From NCBI GenBank assembly GCA_002422605.1, contig DISW01000023.1:310001-374000 (forward strand): a stretch of DNA of 64,000 bases, read 5' to 3'. The position numbers were made by a program, and so were the translations under genes. Source of the stretch: Bacteriovoracaceae bacterium UBA6200. GTDB lineage: Bacteria > Bdellovibrionota > Bacteriovoracia > Bacteriovoracales > Bacteriovoracaceae. Shown here in pieces: positions 1 to 7,312 of the stretch. Each line of letters begins with the position of its first letter. The stretch's first letter is position 1. The notes under the pieces are model-generated. The model searched no databases. It was not told where the DNA came from and saw only the letters and a list, made by a program, of their open reading frames with translations.

Positions 1-549
1 GCCATGGGTGTTCTGCCTGCAATCAGTTCTTTAAGTGATGATCAGGCCATGTATTATTTCCTCTTAGGATATACCGCTAAGGTAGCAGGAACAGAAATCG
101 GTTTAAAAGGTGTAACAGCTACATTCTCACACTGCTTTGGTGCTCCCTTTATGATGAGACCTCCCACAGATTATGGACTTTTACTTAAAGAGTTCCTGCA
201 TAAACATAAAATAAAAGTGTGGCTGGTTAATACCGGATGGTTTGGTGGTCCTTATGGCATCGGTGAACGCTATCCTCTTTCCTTTACCAGAAACTGCATC
301 CGTGCCATTCAAAAAGGTATAGGTCCTGCAGTCACTTTCACTACTGATCCCGTTTTCTCATTAAAGAGCCCGGAGAATTTAGAGGGCATTGATAAAAAAT
401 ACTTTAATCCTCAGCGGCTTTGGAAAGATGAGGATGACTATCTCAAAGCGGCCAAAAAGTTAAAGCAGCAGTTTGATCAGAATTATCAAAAAGTAATAGA
501 AGGAAGCTCATATGTTGTTTCCCATCAGGAGAATCCTGGCATGTACTGA
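1..549 (+). CDS. pckA: Phosphoenolpyruvate carboxykinase (ATP), C-terminal part
   Basis: The frame is open to the left edge, so only the C-terminal ~182 codons are present. The protein converts oxaloacetate and ATP to phosphoenolpyruvate in the cytosol (gluconeogenesis). Seen: family blocks GYTAKVAGTE, TFSHCFGAPFM and KVWLVNTGWFGGPYGIG, which line the C-terminal part of the nucleotide and metal site in ATP-type PEPCKs, followed by the usual conserved tail (ITDPVF-like and NPQRLW segments). The 3' end overlaps the start of the universal stress gene by 38 bases in another frame, suggesting co-transcription. The ATG at base 4 is internal and is not the true start. Confidence 0.93.
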   Translation, partial: AMGVLPAISSLSDDQAMYYFLLGYTAKVAGTEIGLKGVTATFSHCFGAPFMMRPPTDYGLLLKEFLHKHKIKVWLVNTGWFGGPYGIGERYPLSFTRNCIRAIQKGIGPAVTFTTDPVFSLKSPENLEGIDKKYFNPQRLWKDEDDYLKAAKKLKQQFDQNYQKVIEGSSYVVSHQENPGMY

Positions 550-1321
550 TTTAGGCCCGGAATCCAATGAAGTTCTAAGAAGCGCAGAAATTATACGCAA
601 AAGAGTTGGAGGAGAGCTAGATGTTCTCCATATCTCCGAATATACTTTGTTCGATAATCATAAAGAAATAGCTTCAAAAATGGATGAACAAATAAGACGC
701 AATGGCATTGTGGCCAGACGATGGATAACAAGCGGTCCAATCGCTCAGAAAATCTTAGAGACTGTGCACCGTGAAGAAAATAGCTATGATTTATTAGTCA
801 TCGGCCACAGTAATAAGAAAGGTTTTTTTAAACAGCTGATGGGAGGAGTGGCACGGAAAATTATTTCACTGGTTGAAGTGCCAACGATTGTCGTCAGTCG
901 TCCCATTCAATTCCATAAAATTGCCGGCTACATTAATGATACTGGTTCAACCCAGCTTATGATCACTTCCATATTGGATTTTTATCGAAAGCTGGGATTT
1001 AAAGAAGCAGAATTTGTGGCCCTCTGGCACAACCTTCCCGAACTACTTCAAGACAGATTTGAATTGAACCAATTTGAAGATGATTTAGTTGAAGATATCC
1101 ATTCTTTTTCCAATGAAGGGGATCTTATCAGTGTCAGAGTGGAAGAAGCCCAGGAATTTGAAGCGGCCAACCAACTGGCCCAGATTATAAATCAGGATCA
1201 GATAAGTATGGCCGTTATTAAACGAAGTCGTACGCAAAAGATGAGTCAGCTTATTCAGGCCAACGAATGCATCCATATTCTTAATCTGGAAGCATCTAAT
1301 CTTATGGTTATGCCTTCTTAG
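512..1321 (+). CDS. Universal stress protein (UspA), tandem two-domain
   Basis: A 269-residue cytosolic protein. The N-terminal Usp domain starts FPIRRILACTDLGPESNEVL, the normal beginning of the family, and carries the SYDLLVIGHSNKKGFF segment and the VPTIVVSR end strand near residue 130. The second half is a diverged Usp-like repeat ending in NLMVMPS. The ATG at 512 is chosen because the conserved first strand follows it directly and AGGAAG lies just upstream inside pckA. It overlaps pckA by 38 bases and converges with the next gene with a 4-base overlap. The ligand (ATP or none) cannot be decided. Confidence 0.85.
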   Translation: MLFPIRRILACTDLGPESNEVLRSAEIIRKRVGGELDVLHISEYTLFDNHKEIASKMDEQIRRNGIVARRWITSGPIAQKILETVHREENSYDLLVIGHSNKKGFFKQLMGGVARKIISLVEVPTIVVSRPIQFHKIAGYINDTGSTQLMITSILDFYRKLGFKEAEFVALWHNLPELLQDRFELNQFEDDLVEDIHSFSNEGDLISVRVEEAQEFEAANQLAQIINQDQISMAVIKRSRTQKMSQLIQANECIHILNLEASNLMVMPS

Positions 1322-1734
1322 AAATCACTTGTTCCTTTAAAATCTAAAGGTACCAGTTCCACCGGTCCTTCATGAGGAATCATAATAGAAACCAATTTGG
1401 TAGGAGCTCGAAGGCAACGAATATTATCTGATTCCTTGTTGTAAATATTAACGGCAGCGAAAAAGAGATATCCTCTTCCGTCGATGACTTCAAAGCGTGA
1501 AAAGTGACCGCCAAATTTATCAAGACATCCATTCATCGTTACCATGACTTTGGCCATGGAGCCAAAGGCCTGACAGTTGATTCTTCCCGGGATGGTTGGA
1601 CAAATTTGTTGAACACTGACAAGGTCGCTGCTGGCCATGGAAAAGTTGACGTCACCTTTACCAAAAGGTGTTATGTCGGCCTGGGCCTGTAACTGAAATC
1701 CAATAAGAATGAATAGAGCTAAAAATATTCTCAT
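1318..1734 (-). CDS. Small exported protein of unknown function
   Basis: About 138 residues starting MRIFLALFILIGFQLQAQA, a clear Sec signal peptide with an AQA cleavage site. An AGGGGAAATT ribosome site precedes the ATG at 1734; an earlier in-frame ATG at 1773 has no such site. The mature part has four to five cysteines (QICP, INCQA, NGCLD, IRCLR), so disulfides in the periplasm are likely. No family recognised. It converges with the universal stress gene. Confidence 0.75.
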   Translation of the reverse strand: MRIFLALFILIGFQLQAQADITPFGKGDVNFSMASSDLVSVQQICPTIPGRINCQAFGSMAKVMVTMNGCLDKFGGHFSRFEVIDGRGYLFFAAVNIYNKESDNIRCLRAPTKLVSIMIPHEGPVELVPLDFKGTSDF

Positions 1735-1812
1735 AATTTCCCCTGAAAATGGTTCCGGGGAAAAGTAGTTCAATCAGAGTTTGATGGCAAAAAAATCTAG
1801 CTAAAGAAATTC

Positions 1813-2616
1813 TTAAATTGTGGAGGGAACTCCAGCAATCGTTTTATATTCCTGAATAATTTCACCTTCTGAAAAGAGAAGGAGTGTGCCTGGTGCATGA
1901 GTGAGCCAGGTTTCATTATCAGTTAGGGGATTTGTAGCGATGACGGCCACCCGATCATTCATAGTGGTCACTGCACTAAAATCAACATTTACATCCTGGT
2001 CTTTCAGCTGGGCCACAGAAAAAGGGGCTTTCCGGATAATGCTTGAAAGCTTAGTGGAGCAGTGGGCCATCATAAAATCGCCATTTGAGAGGAGATAATT
2101 GAAAACTCCTCGTGATGCCATGACTAAGGTTAATTGATGGAGTTTAGCCCCCAGGACCTCGAGGTCAGGTTTCTTTTCTCCAAACTCATTGACGAGTTCT
2201 TGAAGAATATAACAGAACGCTATCTCTGAATCAGTGTTACCCACAGGTGTAAAACGACCGTTAAGGTTGAGGGATAATTCTTTCAAATCTCCATTATGGG
2301 CGAACGACCAATATTCTCCCCAAAGTTCCCTGACAAAAGGATGGGTATTTTCCAGAGTGACAATTCCCTGAGTGGCCTTTCGAATATGGGCAATGACGTT
2401 TTTGGATTTGATGGGATAGGTTCGGATGAAATCTGCAACCGCCGAGTGAGCAGAAGCATTAGGATCTAAAAACTGCCGCACACCTTTTCCTTCAAAGAAT
2501 GAAATACCCCAGCCATCAGTATGATGATCTGTGAGTCCTCCACGGGCCTGAAAGCCGGTGAAGGAAAAGCAAATATCGGTAGGAACATTACAGTTCATTC
2601 CAAGAAGCTGACACAT
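1813..2616 (-). CDS. Class II glutamine amidotransferase, YafJ-like
   Basis: A 267-residue cytosolic Ntn-hydrolase domain. It begins MCQLLGMN, so removal of Met leaves Cys as the catalytic N-terminal nucleophile. It also has DGWGISFF, HIRKAT, THPFVREL and the WSFAHNGDL block that makes the glutamine site. Size and order match the stand-alone YafJ family, whose acceptor substrate is unknown. No Shine-Dalgarno sequence is visible; a TATTCT box on the minus strand ends six bases before the ATG, so the mRNA is probably leaderless. It is divergent from the methyltransferase, with only 27 bases between starts. Confidence 0.88.
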   Translation of the reverse strand: MCQLLGMNCNVPTDICFSFTGFQARGGLTDHHTDGWGISFFEGKGVRQFLDPNASAHSAVADFIRTYPIKSKNVIAHIRKATQGIVTLENTHPFVRELWGEYWSFAHNGDLKELSLNLNGRFTPVGNTDSEIAFCYILQELVNEFGEKKPDLEVLGAKLHQLTLVMASRGVFNYLLSNGDFMMAHCSTKLSSIIRKAPFSVAQLKDQDVNVDFSAVTTMNDRVAVIATNPLTDNETWLTHAPGTLLLFSEGEIIQEYKTIAGVPSTI

Positions 2617-2643
2617 AACAGGAGAATAGCATATAATGCCTGA
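2608..2643. promoter_or_regulatory. Divergent overlapping promoters, both predicted leaderless
   Basis: Plus strand: CTGACA (2608-2613), 18-base spacer, TATAAT (2632-2637), six bases, ATG 2644. Minus strand: TATTCT (complement of 2623-2628), six bases, ATG 2616. The two -10 elements lie nine bases apart, so only one side can be occupied by polymerase at a time. Confidence 0.6.
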
Positions 2644-3321
2644 ATGGATGAGCTAAAAATCGAAAGAAAAGTATTCTGTGAAGACGCCATAAGTTGGCTG
2701 AATAATTTTGAACTTCACAGTGGCCATTCTTTTCTTGGGTCATTGCCTGATATCTCTGAATTTCCCGGTTATTCACTCGAGCGGTGGAAAGAGTGGTTTG
2801 AGCAAACAGCGGCACTGATTCTTTCAAAGACCTCTCCTGAAGGAGTCGCCATTTTTTTTCAATCAGATATAAAGTTTGAAAATGAATGGGTGGATAAAGG
2901 TTATCTGGTGCAAAAAGCGGCCGAAAAACTTGGGCATAAACTACTCTGGCATAAAATTTTCTGTCGTGTCCCTCCTGGTATGATTACCTTTGGGCGTCCG
3001 GCCTACTCACATATGTTGTGCTTTTCAAAAACAGTTGTGCCCGATTTATCTAAGTCCACTGCCGACGTTATTCCTGATTTAGGTGACAAGACCTGGGTGA
3101 GAGGAATGGGGCTGGAAGCCTCTCTGGTTGCCTGTCATTTCATTCTCAACGAAACATCTACTCGCACTCTGGTAAATCCCTTTTGTGGTGAAGGTAGTGT
3201 TCTTGCTGCTGCAAATTTTGTAGGTCTTCATGCTGTTGGTATTGAAAGGAGTCCGAAGAGGGCAGAGAAAGCTCAATTGCTGCAGGTCGCCTCAAATGGG
3301 AAGACATGGCGGGATAAATAA
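2644..3321 (+). CDS. Predicted SAM-dependent methyltransferase, N6/N4 DNA methylase-like
   Basis: A 225-residue protein. The C-terminal part holds a SAM-binding motif I, LVNPFCGEGSVLAAANFVG, followed by AVGIERSPKRAEKAQLL, as in N6/N4 nucleic-acid methylases of the circularly permuted type. The segment SLPDISEF near residue 33 sits where the catalytic (D/N/S)PP(Y/F) motif would be, so the target chemistry is uncertain; RNA or protein are possible substrates. TATAAT ends six bases before the ATG and no ribosome site is seen, so a leaderless start is likely. No restriction gene is nearby. Substrate unknown. Confidence 0.7.
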   Translation: MDELKIERKVFCEDAISWLNNFELHSGHSFLGSLPDISEFPGYSLERWKEWFEQTAALILSKTSPEGVAIFFQSDIKFENEWVDKGYLVQKAAEKLGHKLLWHKIFCRVPPGMITFGRPAYSHMLCFSKTVVPDLSKSTADVIPDLGDKTWVRGMGLEASLVACHFILNETSTRTLVNPFCGEGSVLAAANFVGLHAVGIERSPKRAEKAQLLQVASNGKTWRDK

Positions 3322-3377
3322 CTTGTAGAATAAAATCCACTTATACATAATGTTCCTTCAATAATATGGAGGAAGAC

Positions 3378-4079
3378 ATGAAGTTCATTTTGGTTCTATT
3401 ATCTCTTATTTCTTTCAGCGCCCTTGCGCAGTTTACTCATGAGTCGGAACTCTCATTAGTCCAAACAGGAGGAAACTCCGATGTTCAAACCAATAACTTT
3501 AAAACAACAAATCTCCAGAAATGGGAAAAAGATCAGTTTAAGTTCGGTGGACACTATATCTACGGTGAAACGAGCAATGGCGTATCGGCGAGGAATTGGG
3601 ACGTTAATGGTAAGTATGAAAGACTTCTAACTGACCACCTTTCTTTAACTTTCGGTGAAGTGGTCGAAGGAAATAGATTTATTGGTATCAAGGCCCGATA
3701 CAATACTGACTTAGGCCTTAAGTACTATTTTATTAAAACAGACCTTAAAAACTTTTTTAGTGAACTTGGTTATCGATATGCGATCGAAGACCGTTATGAG
3801 CCATTAGCAAATACTTTTGATAACAAGGGCCGTTTGTATAACGAATTTAATCATAAAATTTCAGAAACTGTTCAGTATAAATTTTGGTTGGAGTATATTC
3901 CAAACTTTACTGAAAGTTCTGACTATATGATTAACGGTGAAGCTTCTATCACTTCTATCCTTAACTCTGTTTTCTCACTTAAGGTCGCATACTTGGGTAT
4001 GTATGATAATCGTCCGGCATTTGCAGGATTTAAAAACTACGATTATACAACCACAACTTCACTCGTTGCTAAATTCTAA
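3378..4079 (+). CDS. DUF481 outer-membrane beta-barrel protein
   Basis: A 233-residue exported protein with signal peptide MKFILVLLSLISFSALAQ and a mature part of alternating amphipathic strands typical of the YdiY/DUF481 salt-induced outer-membrane family (SLVQTGGNSDVQTNN near the start is the family signature). It ends in an aromatic Phe (LVAKF), as expected for BAM-assembled barrels. The ATG at 3378 is preceded by GGAGGAAG; the in-frame ATG at 3366 overlaps that site and is rejected. A strong hairpin terminator follows. Transport substrate unknown. Confidence 0.85.
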   Translation: MKFILVLLSLISFSALAQFTHESELSLVQTGGNSDVQTNNFKTTNLQKWEKDQFKFGGHYIYGETSNGVSARNWDVNGKYERLLTDHLSLTFGEVVEGNRFIGIKARYNTDLGLKYYFIKTDLKNFFSELGYRYAIEDRYEPLANTFDNKGRLYNEFNHKISETVQYKFWLEYIPNFTESSDYMINGEASITSILNSVFSLKVAYLGMYDNRPAFAGFKNYDYTTTTSLVAKF

Positions 4080-4090
4080 ATTCATTTCAT

Positions 4091-4120
4091 AAGCAAGGCC
4101 TTAGGGCCTTGCTTATTCTT
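4091..4120 (+). terminator. Rho-independent terminator after the DUF481 gene
   Basis: A perfect 10-bp stem AAGCAAGGCC/GGCCTTGCTT with TTAG loop, followed by ATTCTT. It also overlaps the 3' end of the convergent lipoprotein gene and can serve both directions. Confidence 0.8.
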
Positions 4121-5240
4121 CGCTCTCTGGTTCACTGGTTGAAGTGTTATCGGGATCAGTTGTTGTGCTTGGTTCATTCTCTTCTTCATCTTCATCATCA
4201 TCATTTTCATCCTCGGTATCTGGGGGCGTGGTGTCGGTTTCATCTGATCCTGTCTCGCTACCTGATCCAGAACCAGAACCTGAACCTGAACCAGAACCAG
4301 AAGTCGTTCTGTCAGGGCTTCGGCCTTCTCCATCCGACACTGGTCCGTTTCCATCATCTGAATCATTGGTATCATTTTCTGAACCTGAACCATCTGATGT
4401 GTCGTCTTGGTCTTCATCCCCATCCGGGGCCGGTCGATCCTGACCTTCTTCGACATCCGCAATTGGCCCGGGAATCGGATCTTCATCATTATGTATAACT
4501 CCAGGCAAACCTTCTACTTTTTGATAAATCCCGCAAGCGATAGGAAAGGTTTGAAAAGGTCTCCTTCTATCAACTGAAGCCACTGTTTCCGGGAGTTCTA
4601 CATCTTCACTTATCCCTTGAATGAGAACTGCCTTACCTTCTATTGCTAGTCCCTCTTCAGGGGCGAGTTTTACAAGATTATCATTTGGATCCTTGTCGGG
4701 GGACTTCAGGTCAGCAAAAAAACGTCTGAAACTAGTGACTCGTTCATAGTGATAACTTCCTGAAAGATCCGCTAATGGAAAAAAACGTCTGCCAGAATTT
4801 TGGGAGCTGATATCTGAGTCGAGGGGGATAAGTATTTTTCCAAGCACAGCTTCAGCTTCCACAATATCGATAAAGCCATCAAGGTTGAGATCATCATTTT
4901 GAGTGGGGCAACGATCGCCCGTATAAACATGTTGCATGTGCCATGCCTTAGGCATTCCTGCAAAAAGTCTTAGATAGGCGAACCATTTATCATCTTGTCG
5001 CATGAACGTTGCCGAACCTGGAATTGTGCCGTTAACCTGAGAATTGAGTGTCACAAAGCGGGCGGTGTAGGTTCCGTTTATATTGCTTCCATCGGCCGGA
5101 ATATTTTCTGATTGTCGTTCTTCCTGGTCCCCAGGTCCGCTATCTTCAACTTTACCATCGCTACTACTGCCACCATCCTTACCACAGGAAGCAATTAACA
5201 GGAGGAGAGATAAAACCGGAATTATTTTATATACGTTCAT
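4113..5240 (-). CDS. EF-hand-loop lipoprotein with long acidic tail (cassette 1)
   Basis: A 375-residue lipoprotein; the lipobox LLIASC gives Cys ~19. The conserved domain (about residues 55-245) runs FVTLNSQVNG, AWHMQHVYTGDRCP, the EF-hand loop DLNLDGFIDIVE, KILIPLDSD, TSFRRFFADL, LPETV and FPIACGI. Its first part resembles a CHRD-type fold (inferred). The last ~120 residues are low-complexity Asp/Glu/Ser/Thr with an (SG)n run, probably a flexible surface spacer. GGAGG six bases before the ATG at 5240 sets the start, which overlaps the upstream deamidase gene by 14 bases. Paralogues lie at 26310, 29638 and 34950. Function unknown; calcium binding is inferred from the loop. Confidence 0.85.
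   Translation of the reverse strand: MNVYKIIPVLSLLLLIASCGKDGGSSSDGKVEDSGPGDQEERQSENIPADGSNINGTYTARFVTLNSQVNGTIPGSATFMRQDDKWFAYLRLFAGMPKAWHMQHVYTGDRCPTQNDDLNLDGFIDIVEAEAVLGKILIPLDSDISSQNSGRRFFPLADLSGSYHYERVTSFRRFFADLKSPDKDPNDNLVKLAPEEGLAIEGKAVLIQGISEDVELPETVASVDRRRPFQTFPIACGIYQKVEGLPGVIHNDEDPIPGPIADVEEGQDRPAPDGDEDQDDTSDGSGSENDTNDSDDGNGPVSDGEGRSPDRTTSGSGSGSGSGSGSGSETGSDETDTTPPDTEDENDDDEDEEENEPSTTTDPDNTSTSEPESEE
4261..4302. repeat. Hexanucleotide tandem repeat CCWGAW, seven copies
   Basis: Seven consecutive six-base units of the form CC(A/T)GA(A/T). They encode the Ser-Gly run in the tail of the cassette 1 lipoprotein. Because the unit is six bases, slippage would change tail length without a frameshift. 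Confidence 0.85.
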
Positions 5241-6072
5241 CGAATGCCTCCAGATAAGCTCCACGCACTTCATCCATTAAGAATCTGTCTTTGGTGTAAT
5301 TCCAGGCTTCAAGCATTTGTAAGTCAGCTGCCTGGTATGTGTACATGTTTGCCCGGTGGAGATAACACTCACCCATATAGGGATTGTCGGCATAATCTGA
5401 ATACTTGGTGATGACCTGGCATGGAGCATCGTTTCGCATAAAGATGTTTGTCCATCGACCAATCTCTAAGGGACCTCTGGTGTACTTGACATCCATTGCC
5501 CGTTCTACAACTTTTCCTTCATGCATGACGTGGACAAGAGGGGCAATATGCCACCACCATTCAAAGTTATAACGACGGATATAGGTTCGAGAAAAAAAGA
5601 TAATGATCTTATTGGATTTTAGACTGTGCTTTTTCCACCACTCGTAGCTCCATATATGGGCGCGATTAAAGCATTGGGAGTCTTTTGGATTATAACGGGC
5701 CTCTTTGAAATACTTTTTTGCAATATCCATGCTGGGAATTGTTGTCGGAACATACGTGGACTGGCCGATCTTTTCTTCCCGAGGACCTAGAGGAGTGGGA
5801 GGAGGTTGAACCGCTGGTCCCAATTTTTTTATGTAGCGATTTTTATCTACAGTAATGGTTAACCAGTTTTTTTTAGTTTTGGTGTTGGTGATTTTTTCTA
5901 AGAGAGGTTTATTCTCTGGGCTTATTTTTGCCACCTTCCCGTTGGACAGAAAGATGAGCACCACTTCGTTTGGATCTGAACCATAGTCAACATCATAAAT
6001 CTGAGATGTCATCTCTGTTGCGGCTACAATTGGTAAGCTAAGCATTCCAAGTAATAGTCCGATAAAGCGCAT
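5227..6072 (-). CDS. Secreted protein-glutaminase-like deamidase (cassette 1)
   Basis: A 281-residue exported protein. Signal peptide MRFIGLLLGMLSLPIVAATE. An N-terminal domain (about 22-95; SQIYDVDYGS, FLSNGKV, NWLTITVDKN) is in the position of the inhibitory pro-region of protein glutaminases. The catalytic domain has Cys134 in QCFNRAHIW, His175 in EWWWHIAP and Asp194 in RAMDVKY. The 41- and 19-residue spacings agree with the Cys-His-Asp triad of protein glutaminase (deamidation of protein-bound Gln to Glu). A further Cys pair lies near the C-terminus. GGAGGG precedes the ATG. The EF-hand lipoprotein follows with 14-base overlap. Activity and target are inferred. Confidence 0.8.
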   Translation of the reverse strand: MRFIGLLLGMLSLPIVAATEMTSQIYDVDYGSDPNEVVLIFLSNGKVAKISPENKPLLEKITNTKTKKNWLTITVDKNRYIKKLGPAVQPPPTPLGPREEKIGQSTYVPTTIPSMDIAKKYFKEARYNPKDSQCFNRAHIWSYEWWKKHSLKSNKIIIFFSRTYIRRYNFEWWWHIAPLVHVMHEGKVVERAMDVKYTRGPLEIGRWTNIFMRNDAPCQVITKYSDYADNPYMGECYLHRANMYTYQAADLQMLEAWNYTKDRFLMDEVRGAYLEAFDERI

Positions 6073-6264
6073 AGAACCCTCCGTTGTTTTCTACGTATAA
6101 CGAACAAGCTTGATCATCATGGAAAGTTGTCACGTTATTGTCTACTAAAGCTCTCTCTTGCGTTTAACAGCGCCCTAGCAAAATAGCGCTGAATCTTATG
6201 CGTTGCAGTTTTTCTTTGTGTCGTTCCTGACACTAAAATATAAAAATTTTTTTCGGGAGGCTTT

Positions 6265-6777
6265 TTGAAAGCATTCATTACTTTGTTTTTATTGATTTTC
6301 TCTTTTACTGCTTTCGCTAATATGACTAAGCTCGCAGTCATTACTTCCGAGTTTGATAAAGATGTTATGGATTTTTATGTCATAACAAATGCGAAAAATA
6401 GCATTGATTCAATTCGCTATATTCAAACGACCCCTGAGGGACAAGTCTTTGATGATGTGACCGTTCCAGTTGAAAGAGTGATGGAACAACAAGGTGTCGT
6501 GATTGTGGAACGCAACGGGTACGACGCAGTCATTTTACAAGTTGAAAACTTTAATGTGGATCAGGGCGGAATTATTAAATTAAATTATCTTTATAACGGC
6601 GTGACAAATACCCGGCATCTTAAAAGATTGAAACTTCTCAAAAATGCGGAAACGTTTTCACTATCTGATCTAGAGATGAATCCTGTGGACAGACTTTTTC
6701 TCACTATCAATTATATCAGAGTGGTTGGAATCGTAGGTGTTAGAAATATTTTAATGAGTTTTAATCAGGATACATAG
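6265..6777 (+). CDS. Exported protein of unknown function, TTG start
   Basis: A 170-residue protein with signal peptide MKAFITLFLLIFSFTAFAN, then a mixed alpha/beta mature part without cysteines and a somewhat hydrophobic C-terminus (YIRVVGIVGVRNIL). The start is TTG at 6265, chosen because GGGAGG lies five bases upstream and the signal peptide begins there. It is divergent from cassette 1. No family recognised. Confidence 0.75.
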   Translation: MKAFITLFLLIFSFTAFANMTKLAVITSEFDKDVMDFYVITNAKNSIDSIRYIQTTPEGQVFDDVTVPVERVMEQQGVVIVERNGYDAVILQVENFNVDQGGIIKLNYLYNGVTNTRHLKRLKLLKNAETFSLSDLEMNPVDRLFLTINYIRVVGIVGVRNILMSFNQDT

Positions 6778-6836
6778 AGCCTTTAGCTTTTGGCCAATTT
6801 CTAAGATCATTAGGTACCTAACAAGAGAGGTACCTA

Positions 6837-7274
6837 ATGGAACCAAAAAAACAAAGTTCTACATTTCATACCGATCAAAACAAATGGGAATATAGAGACT
6901 TCGAGAATGAAGAGTTTGACCGCATTATTAATGATAATAATGAAAGACCTGAGGAAGAATTTTTTGAAGCCATGGATGTGCGAGAAGATTCTTATCACGC
7001 CAACCGGATTCATTACCAGGGTGACGAAGAAATTGAAAACGTCATTAAAGAACTTCTCCATAACAGTGACCGGGTAGATAGCAGCGATATTACGGTTCAA
7101 GTGACTGACAGAAAGGTCCATTTGAGTGGTACTGTAAAAACTCAAAAAGACCGGGATTACATCAAATCTGTAGTTGAACTTGTTCACGGAGTGGGTCCGG
7201 TTGAATCAGACATCATTGTTAAGCTTAATGAAGGAATTCTCCCTACAGATATCGGACGAAGTTCAACGCTTTGA
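6837..7274 (+). CDS. BON-domain protein, single copy
   Basis: A 145-residue, acidic, cytosol-type protein without signal peptide. The first ~60 residues are charged and probably disordered. The C-terminal BON domain (about 65-135) contains DSSDITVQVTDRKVHLSGTV, GPVESDIIV and the helix KDRDYIKSVVELV. BON domains bind phospholipid or serve as stress/osmotic accessory modules. AAGAGAGGT before the ATG sets the start. It resembles the four-gene BON array at 32.4-34.5 kb but lacks the G-x-GP-x-x-Y-x-R linker shared by those. Confidence 0.8.
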   Translation: MEPKKQSSTFHTDQNKWEYRDFENEEFDRIINDNNERPEEEFFEAMDVREDSYHANRIHYQGDEEIENVIKELLHNSDRVDSSDITVQVTDRKVHLSGTVKTQKDRDYIKSVVELVHGVGPVESDIIVKLNEGILPTDIGRSSTL

Positions 7275-7277
7275 ATC

Positions 7278-7312
7278 TTAACTAAAGGTATCGGAAGAAG
7301 TAAATTATCAGA
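7278..7312 (+). promoter_or_regulatory. Possible leaderless promoter of the deacetylase gene
   Basis: TTAACT (7278-7283), 17-base spacer, TAAATT (7301-7306), six bases, ATG 7313. A GGAAGAAG run lies too far upstream for an ordinary ribosome site. Weaker -10 than the other examples. Confidence 0.4.

Noticed and set aside
4261..4302. Tandem repeat considered as a CRISPR-like array
   Set aside because: Units are six bases with no spacers and encode protein.
4109..4498. Plus-strand ORFs opposite the acidic tail of the cassette 1 lipoprotein
   Set aside because: They arise from the repetitive Asp/Glu/Ser codons of the tail; no ribosome site and extreme Ser/Leu bias.
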